This document shows positions 55,917 to 64,000 of a DNA stretch of 64,000 nucleotides, in pieces. The stretch is from NCBI RefSeq assembly GCF_003584565.2, contig NZ_CP031010.1:1178001-1242000 (forward strand), in the 5' to 3' direction. The notes under the pieces are model-generated. The model was not told where the DNA came from, ran no database searches, and saw only the letters and a list, made by a program, of their open reading frames with translations. How positions within the stretch are numbered: the stretch's first letter is position 1; every line of letters starts with the position of its first letter. The translations under genes were made by a program, and so were the position numbers. The stretch is from Alteromonas sp. RKMC-009. GTDB lineage: Bacteria > Pseudomonadota > Gammaproteobacteria > Enterobacterales > Alteromonadaceae.

Positions 55917-56825
55917 TTGAGCTCATCACCATTTTTAATGCCAATGCTGCTTCTCATGATGACTGCCTTTTACACCCTTGCGGACGACGAAACTGCCGCT
56001 ACAGGCGACTCACCTAACCGCAACCTGACCGGTTTTGAGTCGCTTGATGAAAAGCAGCCATTGTGGGAAGTGGGTATTGGCGGCGGCATGATAGAAGTGC
56101 CGAATTACCCCGCATCCAAAGAGCGAAATTTTGTCGGACTTGCTGCACCGTATGCTATCTATCGCGGTGATATTTTTCGCATCGGCGGTGACGGCGGGGC
56201 ACGAGCTGTATTTCTGGAAAATGAAAGACTTGAACTGGACATGAGTTTCAGCGGCGCGTTCTCTGCCGACAGCGACGACAATACGGCGCGGGAAGGCATG
56301 CCAGAGCTGGATTATATGTTTGAGGCCGGTCCGCAGCTAATTTACAAAATACGGGATTTTTCATTCCAACGTGGTGGAAATGGCAGGCTCACCGGCAGAG
56401 TGCAGGCAAGGGCTGTATTTTCAACAGATCTTGGTGATTTGCATACCAGGGGTTATGTTTTTGAACCGACTTTACGCTATCAGCAGCGCGGCGTTTTTTT
56501 CGACAGTACCGGACTGAGTCTGGCATTCAGAATGACCTGGGCGACAGAAAAATTGCATGACTACTTTTATCAGGTAGATGAGGCATATGTTACATCGACA
56601 CGCCGTCAATTTAATGCCAAAGGTGGTTATCTGGGATCAGAAGTGTCGCTGGGATTGTCTTTTCCTGTTATGAATAAAGTTCGCGGGTTTCTTGGCACAT
56701 CTTTGCAATTCAATCAGGGGTCAGCCAATGAAGACAGCCCGCTGTATGAGAAAGATGTGACTTACAGTATAGGTGTTGGTTTTGTCTGGCGGGCCTGGGA
56801 GAGCGAGGCGAGATCCAACTGGTGA
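55917..56825 (+). CDS. MipA/OmpV-family outer membrane protein
   Basis: 302 residues. A short signal peptide (MPMLLLMMTAFYTLA) is followed by a beta-barrel pattern with WEVGIGGGMIEVPNYPASKERNFVGLAAPYAIYRG in outline and a final aromatic-rich strand YSIGVGFVWRAW. The TTG at 55917 has AAGGGA 6 bases upstream; an ATG at 55938 is an alternative. It sits just before the sulfotransferase and Dabb genes, with which it may form an operon. Confidence 0.85.
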   Translation: MSSSPFLMPMLLLMMTAFYTLADDETAATGDSPNRNLTGFESLDEKQPLWEVGIGGGMIEVPNYPASKERNFVGLAAPYAIYRGDIFRIGGDGGARAVFLENERLELDMSFSGAFSADSDDNTAREGMPELDYMFEAGPQLIYKIRDFSFQRGGNGRLTGRVQARAVFSTDLGDLHTRGYVFEPTLRYQQRGVFFDSTGLSLAFRMTWATEKLHDYFYQVDEAYVTSTRRQFNAKGGYLGSEVSLGLSFPVMNKVRGFLGTSLQFNQGSANEDSPLYEKDVTYSIGVGFVWRAWESEARSNW

Positions 56826-56873
56826 GTTTACGCATATTAACCTGTTCAGAATAATAAGCAGGACAACCCATTG

Positions 56874-57911
56874 ATGTTAGAAAATGTGAAAGCGCTTAAA
56901 CGTTATGTGTTAAGTGCGCCCGACAGGGTAAACGCATTGCGGGTGAATACCGCTGAAACTGTTGTCATTAACGGTTTCTGGCGTAGTGGTACTACGTGGT
57001 TACAGGAATTGGTCGCGGAAGGTTTGAATGCCAAACGGGTGTTTGAACCTTTGCAGGCCCGGTGCGGTTATATTCAGAAAGCCGTGCAGGGTATCGCACT
57101 TCCTGACCCGGGATATGCTTACATTAACGGTTTTATGCCTTATGCCACGACGGCACATACGCCGTCTCCGGCTATGAAAGCGCTTTTGCATCAGGCGCAA
57201 AAAGGCATACTGACTAATCCGTTTGTGTTGCGTGATCAAGCACTACTCGACCCGGGCAGGGCTTTTAAAAACCGGGTTGTAGTGAAGTATGTGAAAGGGG
57301 CATTAAGCCTGAAATATCTGAAAGATACTTATCAGTGCCCGGTCATTCATATTTATCGTGATCCCCGCGCCGTAATCTCTTCCATTAAAGCAAGAAAAAA
57401 CTGGGCTGAAGGTGCGTTTGAAAATTTTTCTCTTACCAACCATTTGCTTAATGTGAACGATGGCAGGGCTGATTACTTCAGCCGGTTCAGTGATGACATC
57501 CGTGCTATCGATAAAGCCGGAGATTTCGAGCGACTTACCGGCTATTATTTTCTTACGGAAAAATTTATCGAAGACAGCTTTGGTGGTGACTCTCTTCATT
57601 ACGTGCGGTTTGAAGAGCTGGCCAGAAATCCTGATTTAGAATTCCAGAAGATTGCCGGATATCTGAATTGTGATGACATTATAGTACCGGACTTTAAAAA
57701 GCCGTCTTCAACAGCTTACGTGCCTGATTCGACAAAGAAAATGGAGACCAGTAAAGTGACTTCCGGCTGGGCCGGTAAGCTTGGAGAGGCACAGTTACAG
57801 ACGATAGAAGATATTGCAGCAAAGTTTGCTATGACCCCGCGGTTAACCGGTCTGGCAGGCGAAAAAAACACGTCAGAACAATCAACCAGAGAGTATGCTG
57901 AGTCAAAATGA
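56874..57911 (+). CDS. Sulfotransferase family protein
   Basis: 345 residues with the 5'-phosphosulfate-binding loop NGFWRSGTTWLQELV and the 3'-phosphate motif IYRDPRAVISSIKARKNW. These are characteristic of PAPS-dependent sulfotransferases. No signal peptide is present. The ATG at 56874 follows AGGA; a TTG one codon earlier is also in frame. It overlaps the Dabb gene by 4 bp. The acceptor molecule (lipid, sugar or polysaccharide) is unknown. Confidence 0.85.
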   Translation: MLENVKALKRYVLSAPDRVNALRVNTAETVVINGFWRSGTTWLQELVAEGLNAKRVFEPLQARCGYIQKAVQGIALPDPGYAYINGFMPYATTAHTPSPAMKALLHQAQKGILTNPFVLRDQALLDPGRAFKNRVVVKYVKGALSLKYLKDTYQCPVIHIYRDPRAVISSIKARKNWAEGAFENFSLTNHLLNVNDGRADYFSRFSDDIRAIDKAGDFERLTGYYFLTEKFIEDSFGGDSLHYVRFEELARNPDLEFQKIAGYLNCDDIIVPDFKKPSSTAYVPDSTKKMETSKVTSGWAGKLGEAQLQTIEDIAAKFAMTPRLTGLAGEKNTSEQSTREYAESK

Positions 57912-58285
57912 AAATACGAATATTACTATGGTGTTTATTTATGTGCGCAACCTTTAACGCTAACGCAGATACGGAGTCACAAACCGTCAGACATATCGTT
58001 GTATTCAAATATACCGGCGATGCGAGTGCTGCGGATATTGATAAAGTCACCCGCGCGTTTGCTGAGCTAGAGCATAAAATCCCCGGTATTGAATCATTTG
58101 AGCACGGGGTGAATAACAGTCCTGAGGCGCTTAATAAAGGCTTTACGCATATTTATCAGCTCACCTTTACTGATGAAGCGGCACGGGATAATTATCTGCC
58201 TCACCCGGAACACAAGAAGTTCGGTGAGTTACTCGCTGAACTCGGCATTCTGGATGACGTCTTTGTGGTGGATTACGCGAAGTAA
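57908..58285 (+). CDS. Exported Dabb-domain (A/B barrel) protein
   Basis: 125 residues with a signal peptide (LLWCLFMCATFNANA). A Dabb fold follows with VRHIVVFKYTGDASAADID, the GIESFEHGVNN loop and DNYLPHPEHKKFGE. Dabb proteins are usually cytosolic or plant stress proteins, so export is less common. It is translationally coupled to the sulfotransferase, but no joint function is known. Confidence 0.85.
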   Translation: MKIRILLWCLFMCATFNANADTESQTVRHIVVFKYTGDASAADIDKVTRAFAELEHKIPGIESFEHGVNNSPEALNKGFTHIYQLTFTDEAARDNYLPHPEHKKFGELLAELGILDDVFVVDYAK

Positions 58286-58291
58286 ATTCTG

Positions 58292-58317
58292 TTCAGGCCG
58301 CCGGATGGCGGCCTGAA
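58292..58317. terminator. Hairpin between Dabb and DUF502 genes
   Basis: An 11-bp perfect stem TTCAGGCCGCC / GGCGGCCTGAA with loop GGAT, between convergent genes. There is no clear T tract on the plus strand, so termination is likely but not certain. Confidence 0.6.
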
Positions 58318-58337
58318 TCCGTTAACTAAAGGACGGA

Positions 58338-58913
58338 TTAACTGTCTTTTTCAATTGAATTACCCCCGGTTACCGCTATGCGCATGGCAGTTTCCACATC
58401 AATATCCAGTGGCGTAACTTTTTCCCTCGGTAAGTACAGCGTGTATCCACCAATCTGATAGCTCATGGGTAAATACACGGCTACTTTGTCCTCATCAGGA
58501 AATAACTTGTTGGCCACCTTATCGCTGGTCATAAAGCCAATTAACTTAATACCACCTTCCATTTCTACAGAAACCGCTTTTCTGCTGTCTTCGTCAGGCT
58601 TTACTTCAAACAGTTCTACTGCATCCTGCACGGCACCGAATAAGGTTTTTACTACCGGAACGCGGGCAAAAATGCGTTCACCTAACAAAATAACCCAGTT
58701 AAACAGATAGGCATTGATTAAAATGCCGACGGCAGTCAGGGCCAGAATGACTGTAACGACGCCCAGGCCCGGGAAGTAGTAATCTTCGGGAAGGAAAGGC
58801 GATAACAATGCTTCCGTGGTACTGACCAGCCAGACAAGAAAATAGATAGTAATGGCAAACGGCAGTATGGTGATCAGCCCTTTGACCGGTAATAAGATCA
58901 ATTTATTCAGCAT
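58338..58913 (-). CDS. DUF502 family membrane protein
   Basis: 191 residues. Two membrane helices (ITILPFAITIYFLVWLVS and VVTVILALTAVGILINAYLF) are followed by the family motif RVPVVKTLFGAVQDAVELF and an extracytoplasmic or cytoplasmic beta domain. It matches DUF502. The function is unknown. It is a single gene. Confidence 0.88.
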   Translation of the reverse strand: MLNKLILLPVKGLITILPFAITIYFLVWLVSTTEALLSPFLPEDYYFPGLGVVTVILALTAVGILINAYLFNWVILLGERIFARVPVVKTLFGAVQDAVELFEVKPDEDSRKAVSVEMEGGIKLIGFMTSDKVANKLFPDEDKVAVYLPMSYQIGGYTLYLPREKVTPLDIDVETAMRIAVTGGNSIEKDS

Positions 58914-59106
58914 TGTAACCCTTTTGGAAAATTAGCGGTGTAGTGTAGACCAGCATGGAAACTCAGAACAGAGCTGCCGGTGTTGAAATCAGCCCCGGAT
59001 GTCCGGTTTGATGATTCATGTCTGGCACGTTTTGCTCACCGTGGCATTATGAACACATACGGGACTAACCCCAATTCTACCTTCGTCATATCACTCAGGG
59101 ATCAAA

Positions 59107-59931
59107 ATGATAGATAAAGAACAGTTACACCAACTTGCCGGTATTTGCAAAGAAGCCTCTGACGCTGAAATCATGCCCCGTTTCAGACAACTACAAAACG
59201 GGCAGATAGAAGAAAAGCTAAGCCACCACGATCTCGTGACCGTAGCAGATAAGGCGACTGAAACGTTTATTCTTCAGCGACTCCGTGAACTGTTCCCCGA
59301 CGCGTTGCTGATTGGTGAGGAAAGTGTGTATGAGGACCCGGCAGCATTGGAACGGTTCGGTGATGCACCTCTCAGTTTTGTGCTCGACCCCATCGACGGG
59401 ACCTGGCATTACGCTAATGGTTCGGTGAACTTCGGCGTGATGCTGGGTATCGCCAGTCATGGCGAAATGATCGCTGCCATTATCTTTGAGCCTGTGACCG
59501 GCGACTATTTATGGGCTATCAAAGGGCAGGGGGCTTTTCAACGCATAAACAGTTCAGACGTTCCGTTAACCGCTAATCGCCACGGCACACTGCCACTTAC
59601 AGATACCATGGGATGTTATTCCTTCGGCGTCACGAAAGAGGAAGAGCGGGAACAAGCGGTGAAAGCCGTGATGAAAATGGGGCGGGTGATGGATTACCGC
59701 TGTGCGGCAGCAGAATATCGTTTGCTCAACACCGGCGCCGTCTCTTTCGTGTTATTCCAGAATAAGCTTAATTTGTGGGATCACGGCGCCGGATTACTCA
59801 TTACCAAAGAAGCCGGCGCAGTAGCGAGAATGATCGACGGCAGCGAGTACACACCGCAAATCACTGGCAAATTGCTGGTGGCGGAAAGCGAAGCCCGCTG
59901 GCAGGAAGTGGCGGGGTTGTTTGTAAAATAA
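59107..59931 (+). CDS. Inositol monophosphatase family phosphatase
   Basis: 274 residues. The family motifs are LIGEES, the metal-binding DPIDGTWHYANG (DPIDGTxN with a His replacing the Asn) and a C-terminal WDHGAGLLITKEAG. It hydrolyses a sugar or nucleotide phosphate with Mg2+; candidates include inositol phosphate and PAP (CysQ-like). The substrate cannot be fixed from sequence. It lies alone between DUF502 and the HTH-TPR gene. Confidence 0.85.
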   Translation: MIDKEQLHQLAGICKEASDAEIMPRFRQLQNGQIEEKLSHHDLVTVADKATETFILQRLRELFPDALLIGEESVYEDPAALERFGDAPLSFVLDPIDGTWHYANGSVNFGVMLGIASHGEMIAAIIFEPVTGDYLWAIKGQGAFQRINSSDVPLTANRHGTLPLTDTMGCYSFGVTKEEEREQAVKAVMKMGRVMDYRCAAAEYRLLNTGAVSFVLFQNKLNLWDHGAGLLITKEAGAVARMIDGSEYTPQITGKLLVAESEARWQEVAGLFVK

Positions 59932-60132
59932 GGATTATTCTCTTTTCAGCTTTTGTCATGTCCTATGATAATTCATTAGAGGCACTGCGAGTAAATACTT
60001 ATTTTTATTTTGAAGCGAAACAACACTATTTTCATGGCTATTTATTGTTCTGTCACGTGATCTCATGATAGTAAATTAATACTAAGTGGTGAGAAGTGCT
60101 GTACACCTGATGAAGGAACATTAGGAGTTGCT

Positions 60133-62136
60133 GTGAATAATTCTGAAAGTGGAAGAACCGGTGCAGACAATGCAGCAGGCAGGGAACGGGGTATTATTGC
60201 TTCGCAAGTTAAGTTGCACCAGGCCATGGCGAATGCCGGAATTCACTCTAAAACTGAACTCGCCCGCAAAATTCAGGATATTGAGGGACTGGATAAATTA
60301 CCCAGATCGCTTGTCAGCAGGGTATTCAGTCAACCGGTCGATCTGAAAAGTCTGGAGCGGGTAGCCAATGCGCTTTCTTGTCCGTCCTGGACTTTGTACT
60401 CTAGTGCAGAGGATTTGACAGATAAGGGCACTACGGCAGTACCTGCTCACGAACCGGACTCTACCTTGTCTGAAACGCGGGGCTTTCGGTGGAAGCCAAT
60501 GGTAATGTTTGGCATCATCGCTATTGCTTTGATGTCTGTTATTGCCTACCAGGTGCCTGAGCAAGGCGTTTCGCAAGAGTCTGATCTAATCCCTTCATCT
60601 GACGGTTTGTTTGATCACAATGTTGTTGCAGTGATGCCCATTGCTGGTGATGACAACGAATTGACTTACACACATATGCTGGAAGATGCTGTTGCCGGTG
60701 TCAGCGATTTCTTACCGGGGAGTGCATTTCGTTATAGCGCAGCGATGAGCCCGCCGTCGTTAATTTCAGAGCAGAAAGCAGAACTGGTTATTACCGGCGA
60801 ATTGATAGAAACAGGTAAGTTCGTCTTAATCCGGTTATCACTTTATGATGAAGACGGCATGTCTTATTTCTGGTCCGGTCACTTCAGTGCAACTTCCTCT
60901 CCCCTATATATCAGCCGGGCTATTAAGTCAGCTATTGAGAATGTTAATCAGGGGATCGCGAGCGCTGTTACACCTTCCTGGGAGGATTACAAGCTATATA
61001 CCGGCGGATTGAGTTATCTTGACGGGGAGCGAAATGAAGCGGTATTACTTAAGTTATCCGACATCTTGCACAGAGTATTGCGACAGGCCCCCGATTTTGC
61101 AGATGCTCATGCAACTTTGTGTAATGTGCTGGTACAGAAACATATTTTTAGCGGGGAGAAAAGTTATCTTCAGGAGGCTGACGAAGAATGCCAGCGCGCC
61201 AGAATACTAAATGATTCATCTCCTACAGTGTTAACCGCCAGTGCAGTACTCGCCCGAAAGGCAGGAGACCCGGAGGCGGCGGCTCAATACCTTGAGCAGT
61301 TATTTCTAATTGATCCTGACAACACCGCGGGACTACAACTGCTCGCAGAAGTCGAGGTGCAGCGTTTCCGGCAAACCGGTGACGAGCAATATATTAAATC
61401 TGCAGAGCTTGCGCTTATTAAGGCAATTGACCTGGACCCGCAGCAATGGAAGTTTCCGTTTACTTTGGCCCGGGTTTACTTTTTTACCGGTCAGGTTGAG
61501 AAAGCGATTTACTGGTCCGGAGAGGCAGTAAATGACTGGGAAGGTTTAGAAACGCTCACTAATCTGGGCACCTATCAGTTTTGTCACGGCGACCTGGCCA
61601 GTGCGAGAAATACCTATCAAAGCGCGCTGGTATTTTCACCGGACCATCCTGTGATTACATCAAACCTCGCAACACTCTACTACTACCTCGGGCAGTACGA
61701 AGATGCACTGAATTTTTATCAGCAACTTGAAAGCAAAGAGCCGCAGAAGACCGAACTTTATCAGTACTGGGTCAATGAGGCAGATACTTTTTATCATCTT
61801 GATAAAATCGACAAAGCCCGTGCGTTGTATCTGAAAAGTCTGGACTACCTTGATTCTGTGCTGGCAAAAGGTGAAGCGAATGATATGCAAAAAGCCGTAC
61901 GGATAAGCGTTTATGTGCGGCTGATTAAGATTGATGAAACGCTGGCGTCTCCGGCTTTAATTGCCTCACTAAAGAAAGAAGCGCTGGAGTTGGAAGATAA
62001 CCAGGACATGTTGACACGTTTTCATTTGAGCCTGAGCTGGTTGAATATGGGTGATGAAGCGCGGGCAATCCGCCTCAAGAAATCCATAGAGGGGAGTTGC
62101 CCGGGATTTGTTGCATCACCCGATTTTACAATCTGA
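60133..62136 (+). CDS. Membrane-anchored HTH-TPR protein
   Basis: 667 residues with GTG start after AGGAG. The N-terminal 90 residues (KLHQAMANAGIHSKTELARKI, then SLERVANALSCPSWTLY) look like an XRE-type helix-turn-helix domain. A single membrane helix follows (about 122-139, MVMFGIIAIALMSVIAY), then a periplasmic part with a VVAVMPIAGDDNELTYTHMLEDAV segment and about six TPR repeats (about 280-620). The topology matches ToxR/CadC-like one-component sensors, with XRE in place of OmpR. It overlaps the convergent cohesin-like gene by 11 bp. DNA targets are unknown. Confidence 0.72.
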   Translation: MNNSESGRTGADNAAGRERGIIASQVKLHQAMANAGIHSKTELARKIQDIEGLDKLPRSLVSRVFSQPVDLKSLERVANALSCPSWTLYSSAEDLTDKGTTAVPAHEPDSTLSETRGFRWKPMVMFGIIAIALMSVIAYQVPEQGVSQESDLIPSSDGLFDHNVVAVMPIAGDDNELTYTHMLEDAVAGVSDFLPGSAFRYSAAMSPPSLISEQKAELVITGELIETGKFVLIRLSLYDEDGMSYFWSGHFSATSSPLYISRAIKSAIENVNQGIASAVTPSWEDYKLYTGGLSYLDGERNEAVLLKLSDILHRVLRQAPDFADAHATLCNVLVQKHIFSGEKSYLQEADEECQRARILNDSSPTVLTASAVLARKAGDPEAAAQYLEQLFLIDPDNTAGLQLLAEVEVQRFRQTGDEQYIKSAELALIKAIDLDPQQWKFPFTLARVYFFTGQVEKAIYWSGEAVNDWEGLETLTNLGTYQFCHGDLASARNTYQSALVFSPDHPVITSNLATLYYYLGQYEDALNFYQQLESKEPQKTELYQYWVNEADTFYHLDKIDKARALYLKSLDYLDSVLAKGEANDMQKAVRISVYVRLIKIDETLASPALIASLKKEALELEDNQDMLTRFHLSLSWLNMGDEARAIRLKKSIEGSCPGFVASPDFTI

Positions 62137-62719
62137 GCAAGCGTTTTCTTAATGGCAGCAGGAGCAGGCTAAATAGCATCAAACCTGCAGCCGGTGGCGC
62201 AGGAACCGGCGTGGGTGTTGGTGGCACTGGTACACTCATTACATTAATGTCCGCGATGAAGCTGTTGGCAAGGTTCAGCGTAAAACCTAAATCATCGGAT
62301 AGTAGTACATCTGTGAACATCAACTGTCCGATCCCTTCACTGACAGCAGTAAATGTCAGTGAAGCAATTTGGAAAGCATCTGGTTGGCCGCTCAGATCCC
62401 AGTCCAGACTGACCGCAGAGAGATTTACCTCGCCATACGTATCTGAACTACCGTAAATAAATGTTCCGGTGCTATCCAAAGTGAAATCTACACTAAACAA
62501 ATCAGTAACAGGTTCATCAAAACTGAACGTAATATCCAGTCCGCCCAGATTCTCAGGGTTTAAGCCTGATATCCATACCGGTATATCGAGACTGTCACCT
62601 TCATACGCGGTATACAGATAATCCTGTCCCTGTTCACCAAAAGATAATACAGGCGCTGCTGTTGCCGTCGCAGAACCGATAACTAGCAGTAACGAAGATA
62701 CAATACATAAGTGTTTCAT
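62126..62719 (-). CDS. Exported cohesin-like domain protein with PEP-CTERM-type tail
   Basis: 197 residues. A signal peptide (IVSSLLLVIGSATATAAP) precedes a beta-sandwich of about 130 residues with cohesin features (EGDSLDIPVWISGLNPENLGG, later ASLTFTAVSEGIGQLMFTDV). A Pro-rich spacer then leads to a C-terminal VPAPPAAGLMLFSLLLLPLRKR, a PEP-CTERM-like sorting helix with Arg/Lys cluster. The start MKHLCIVS has AAGGA upstream. It lies 51 bp downstream of a dockerin-containing gene, on the same strand. Confidence 0.68.
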   Translation of the reverse strand: MKHLCIVSSLLLVIGSATATAAPVLSFGEQGQDYLYTAYEGDSLDIPVWISGLNPENLGGLDITFSFDEPVTDLFSVDFTLDSTGTFIYGSSDTYGEVNLSAVSLDWDLSGQPDAFQIASLTFTAVSEGIGQLMFTDVLLSDDLGFTLNLANSFIADINVMSVPVPPTPTPVPAPPAAGLMLFSLLLLPLRKRLLRL

Positions 62720-62770
62720 AGTCAATCCTTGTCTGATATTCGGGGGCCCCGCGGGCACCCCGTTAAAACA

Positions 62771-64000
62771 TTATTGTGGTGGTTGAACAGCACAGTTCGT
62801 AAAGGTGCACTGTAATACGCAGCCCCTTGCATCCAGTACGTTTATCACACCATCACCATTCAGGTCCGCAGGATCGTCAGGGCCGTTTGCCTGTGTATTC
62901 CTGCGGGCAAAAATCTTCATGATGTCGGTGGTATCGACTACATTATCACCATTTATATCGCACATCAGTGGCTCTTCGGCTTCAATTGTGATTAGTATTT
63001 CATCGGTATCACTGGCTGATCCATCACTTACCGTCAGGCTAAGAACGTAATCGCCGGGCAGAAGAGCAAAGAAGCCTGCTACCGGTGCGGTTGGCGTAGT
63101 GACTTGTATATTGCTGCCCGCAGGCTGACTGACAACCTGCCACAGATACGTCAATGGAGCCGGTGAAGCATCGGGGTCATAACTTGCTGAACCATCCAGT
63201 ACGATATTGCTTTGCACATCATGAGTCTGATCCGCGCCAGCAATAGCAACCGGAGATTCATTGGCAACTACTGTTACAGTCACGTTGTCTGCCGATGAAA
63301 TTTGTCCATTTACCAGTGTAAGACGCAGTACGTAGGCTCCGCTTGTATCCGGCATAAATGACGCAGCCAGTGTTCCGGAGCTGGCAATGTCATTGTTGTT
63401 AAGCACACTGCCTGAAGGAACCGAAACAAATTGCCAGTTAACAGAGAGCTCATCACAGGCACTGGTGTAAGTTGAACCTGTACCGTCGAGCTGAACAACT
63501 TCACCCGGGCCCGCTGTAGTATCAAATCCTGCTTCTGAATTCAGAGAACAAACTGGCAGCGCACCTACTAAAGTAGTCGCAGCTATACTGTTTTCCAGTT
63601 CTCCGTCGTTGACCGTCAGCCACACAGTGAAATTACCGTCTATGTCAGGTACAAAGCTGGCTGTTGCTAAGCCCGGATTGGTTATATCTGCGTCAGTCAG
63701 TCCGCTGGCTGCGGGGATGCTACCGAAGGACCAGGCATAACTCAGCGGGGAAGGGCCATTGTCAGGATCGTAGCTGTCGTTGCCATACAACACTATGGTT
63801 TCGCCAACCAGAACTTCAAGGGGAAGGGACGAGAGTGCAACAGGCGCAACATTCTCATTAACCACGGTCAGGGTAACAGTGTCTGCCACACTATCGGTCT
63901 CACCATCGTTGACAACCAGAGCTATCACATAAGTGCCTTCAATATCTGCTGTGAAGCTGGTAATGACTGAAGCAGATGAATCGATACCCGCATAGCTGCC
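62771..64000 (-). CDS. PKD-like repeat protein with C-terminal type I dockerin (5' end outside window)
   Basis: About 409 C-terminal residues are visible; the frame is open to the window edge. Three full PKD/Ig-like repeats and one partial repeat are seen (marks such as GNDSYDPDNGPSPLSYAWSF and DGSASYDPDASPAPLTYLWQ). A terminal dockerin follows with two calcium loops, DINGDNVVDTTD and DLNGDGVINVLD. A Cys-rich tail (RGCVLQCTFTNC) follows the second loop. It is upstream of, and co-oriented with, the cohesin-like gene, so a dockerin-cohesin interaction is possible. A surface-exposed or secreted location is likely. Confidence 0.8.
   Translation of the reverse strand, partial: GSYAGIDSSASVITSFTADIEGTYVIALVVNDGETDSVADTVTLTVVNENVAPVALSSLPLEVLVGETIVLYGNDSYDPDNGPSPLSYAWSFGSIPAASGLTDADITNPGLATASFVPDIDGNFTVWLTVNDGELENSIAATTLVGALPVCSLNSEAGFDTTAGPGEVVQLDGTGSTYTSACDELSVNWQFVSVPSGSVLNNNDIASSGTLAASFMPDTSGAYVLRLTLVNGQISSADNVTVTVVANESPVAIAGADQTHDVQSNIVLDGSASYDPDASPAPLTYLWQVVSQPAGSNIQVTTPTAPVAGFFALLPGDYVLSLTVSDGSASDTDEILITIEAEEPLMCDINGDNVVDTTDIMKIFARRNTQANGPDDPADLNGDGVINVLDARGCVLQCTFTNCAVQPPQ

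Noticed and set aside
56887..56900. TGAAAGCGCTTAAA near the sulfotransferase start
   Set aside because: One mismatch from the operator, but inside coding sequence (codons for VKALK) and unrelated to glucan genes; likely chance.

Overview
The window looks like chromosome of a marine gammaproteobacterium of the Alteromonas type (Alteromonadaceae). The evidence is three large TonB-dependent receptors, a laminarin/beta-glucan degradation locus, an SO_0444-type Cu/Zn permease, an eptA-dgkA-two-component cluster, a Cti fatty acid isomerase and a YbiT-type ABC-F protein. No rRNA, tRNA, CRISPR array or insertion sequence was seen. Both ends cut genes: a tryptophan halogenase on the left and a PKD/dockerin protein on the right.

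Layout. 1-936 is the tail of a flavin-dependent tryptophan halogenase. 926-2987 is a zinc/copper efflux operon (MerR regulator, Cys-rich permease, DUF3703) behind a classic 20-bp-spacer MerR promoter. 3266-5603 is a PepSY / response regulator / histidine kinase operon. 5623-8174 holds a patatin-like lipase and an ABC-F ATPase. 8379-14292 is a GH16 laminarinase lipoprotein plus its TonB receptor, preceded by two LacI-type operators. 14308-17369 holds a YgjP-like metallopeptidase and a cis/trans isomerase. 17386-21671 is a lipid A modification locus: dgkA and a frameshifted eptA, divergent from a PmrAB-like pair, with PmrA-type boxes between them. 21759-28347 completes the beta-glucan regulon: GH3 exo-glucanase, divergent from GH1 glucosidase, LacI regulator and MFS sugar porter, sharing two LacI operators.

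28348-32136 is an AT-richer accessory stretch. It holds a tiny membrane ORF, an orphan HipB-like regulator, and a displaced Rhs C-terminal tip with a probable immunity gene. 32150-43554 is a coherent but unfamiliar catabolic cluster: TonB receptor, tannase-family esterase, HMG-CoA-lyase-type enzyme, CitMHS transporter, beta-lactamase-fold hydrolase, class III CoA-transferase, exported amidohydrolase and a divergent LysR regulator. A shared motif lies in front of both transcription start regions. I propose that it releases, imports and degrades a 3-hydroxy-3-methylglutarate-like acid from an ester.

43684-48833 holds a DUF2892 protein, a GGDEF-EAL protein, an exported OB-fold-like protein, a small ORF and catalase. 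48868-51566 is a molybdenum hydroxylase pair (IorAB type). 51932-55451 holds a cupin and a Fur-controlled piuA-piuC iron uptake pair. 55613-59931 holds a small ORF, MipA/OmpV, a sulfotransferase, a Dabb protein, DUF502 and an inositol-monophosphatase-family enzyme. 60133-64000 ends with a membrane-anchored HTH-TPR protein facing a cohesin-like/PEP-CTERM-like protein and a PKD-dockerin protein.

How the genes work together. The two beta-glucan loci, 10 kb apart, carry the same GAAAGCGCTT(T/A)C-type operator. The proposed flow is surface GH16 cleavage, TonB import of oligosaccharides, GH3 trimming in the envelope, MFS uptake and cytoplasmic GH1 hydrolysis, all controlled by one LacI protein. The lipid A locus pairs EptA (which makes diacylglycerol) with DgkA (which recycles it).
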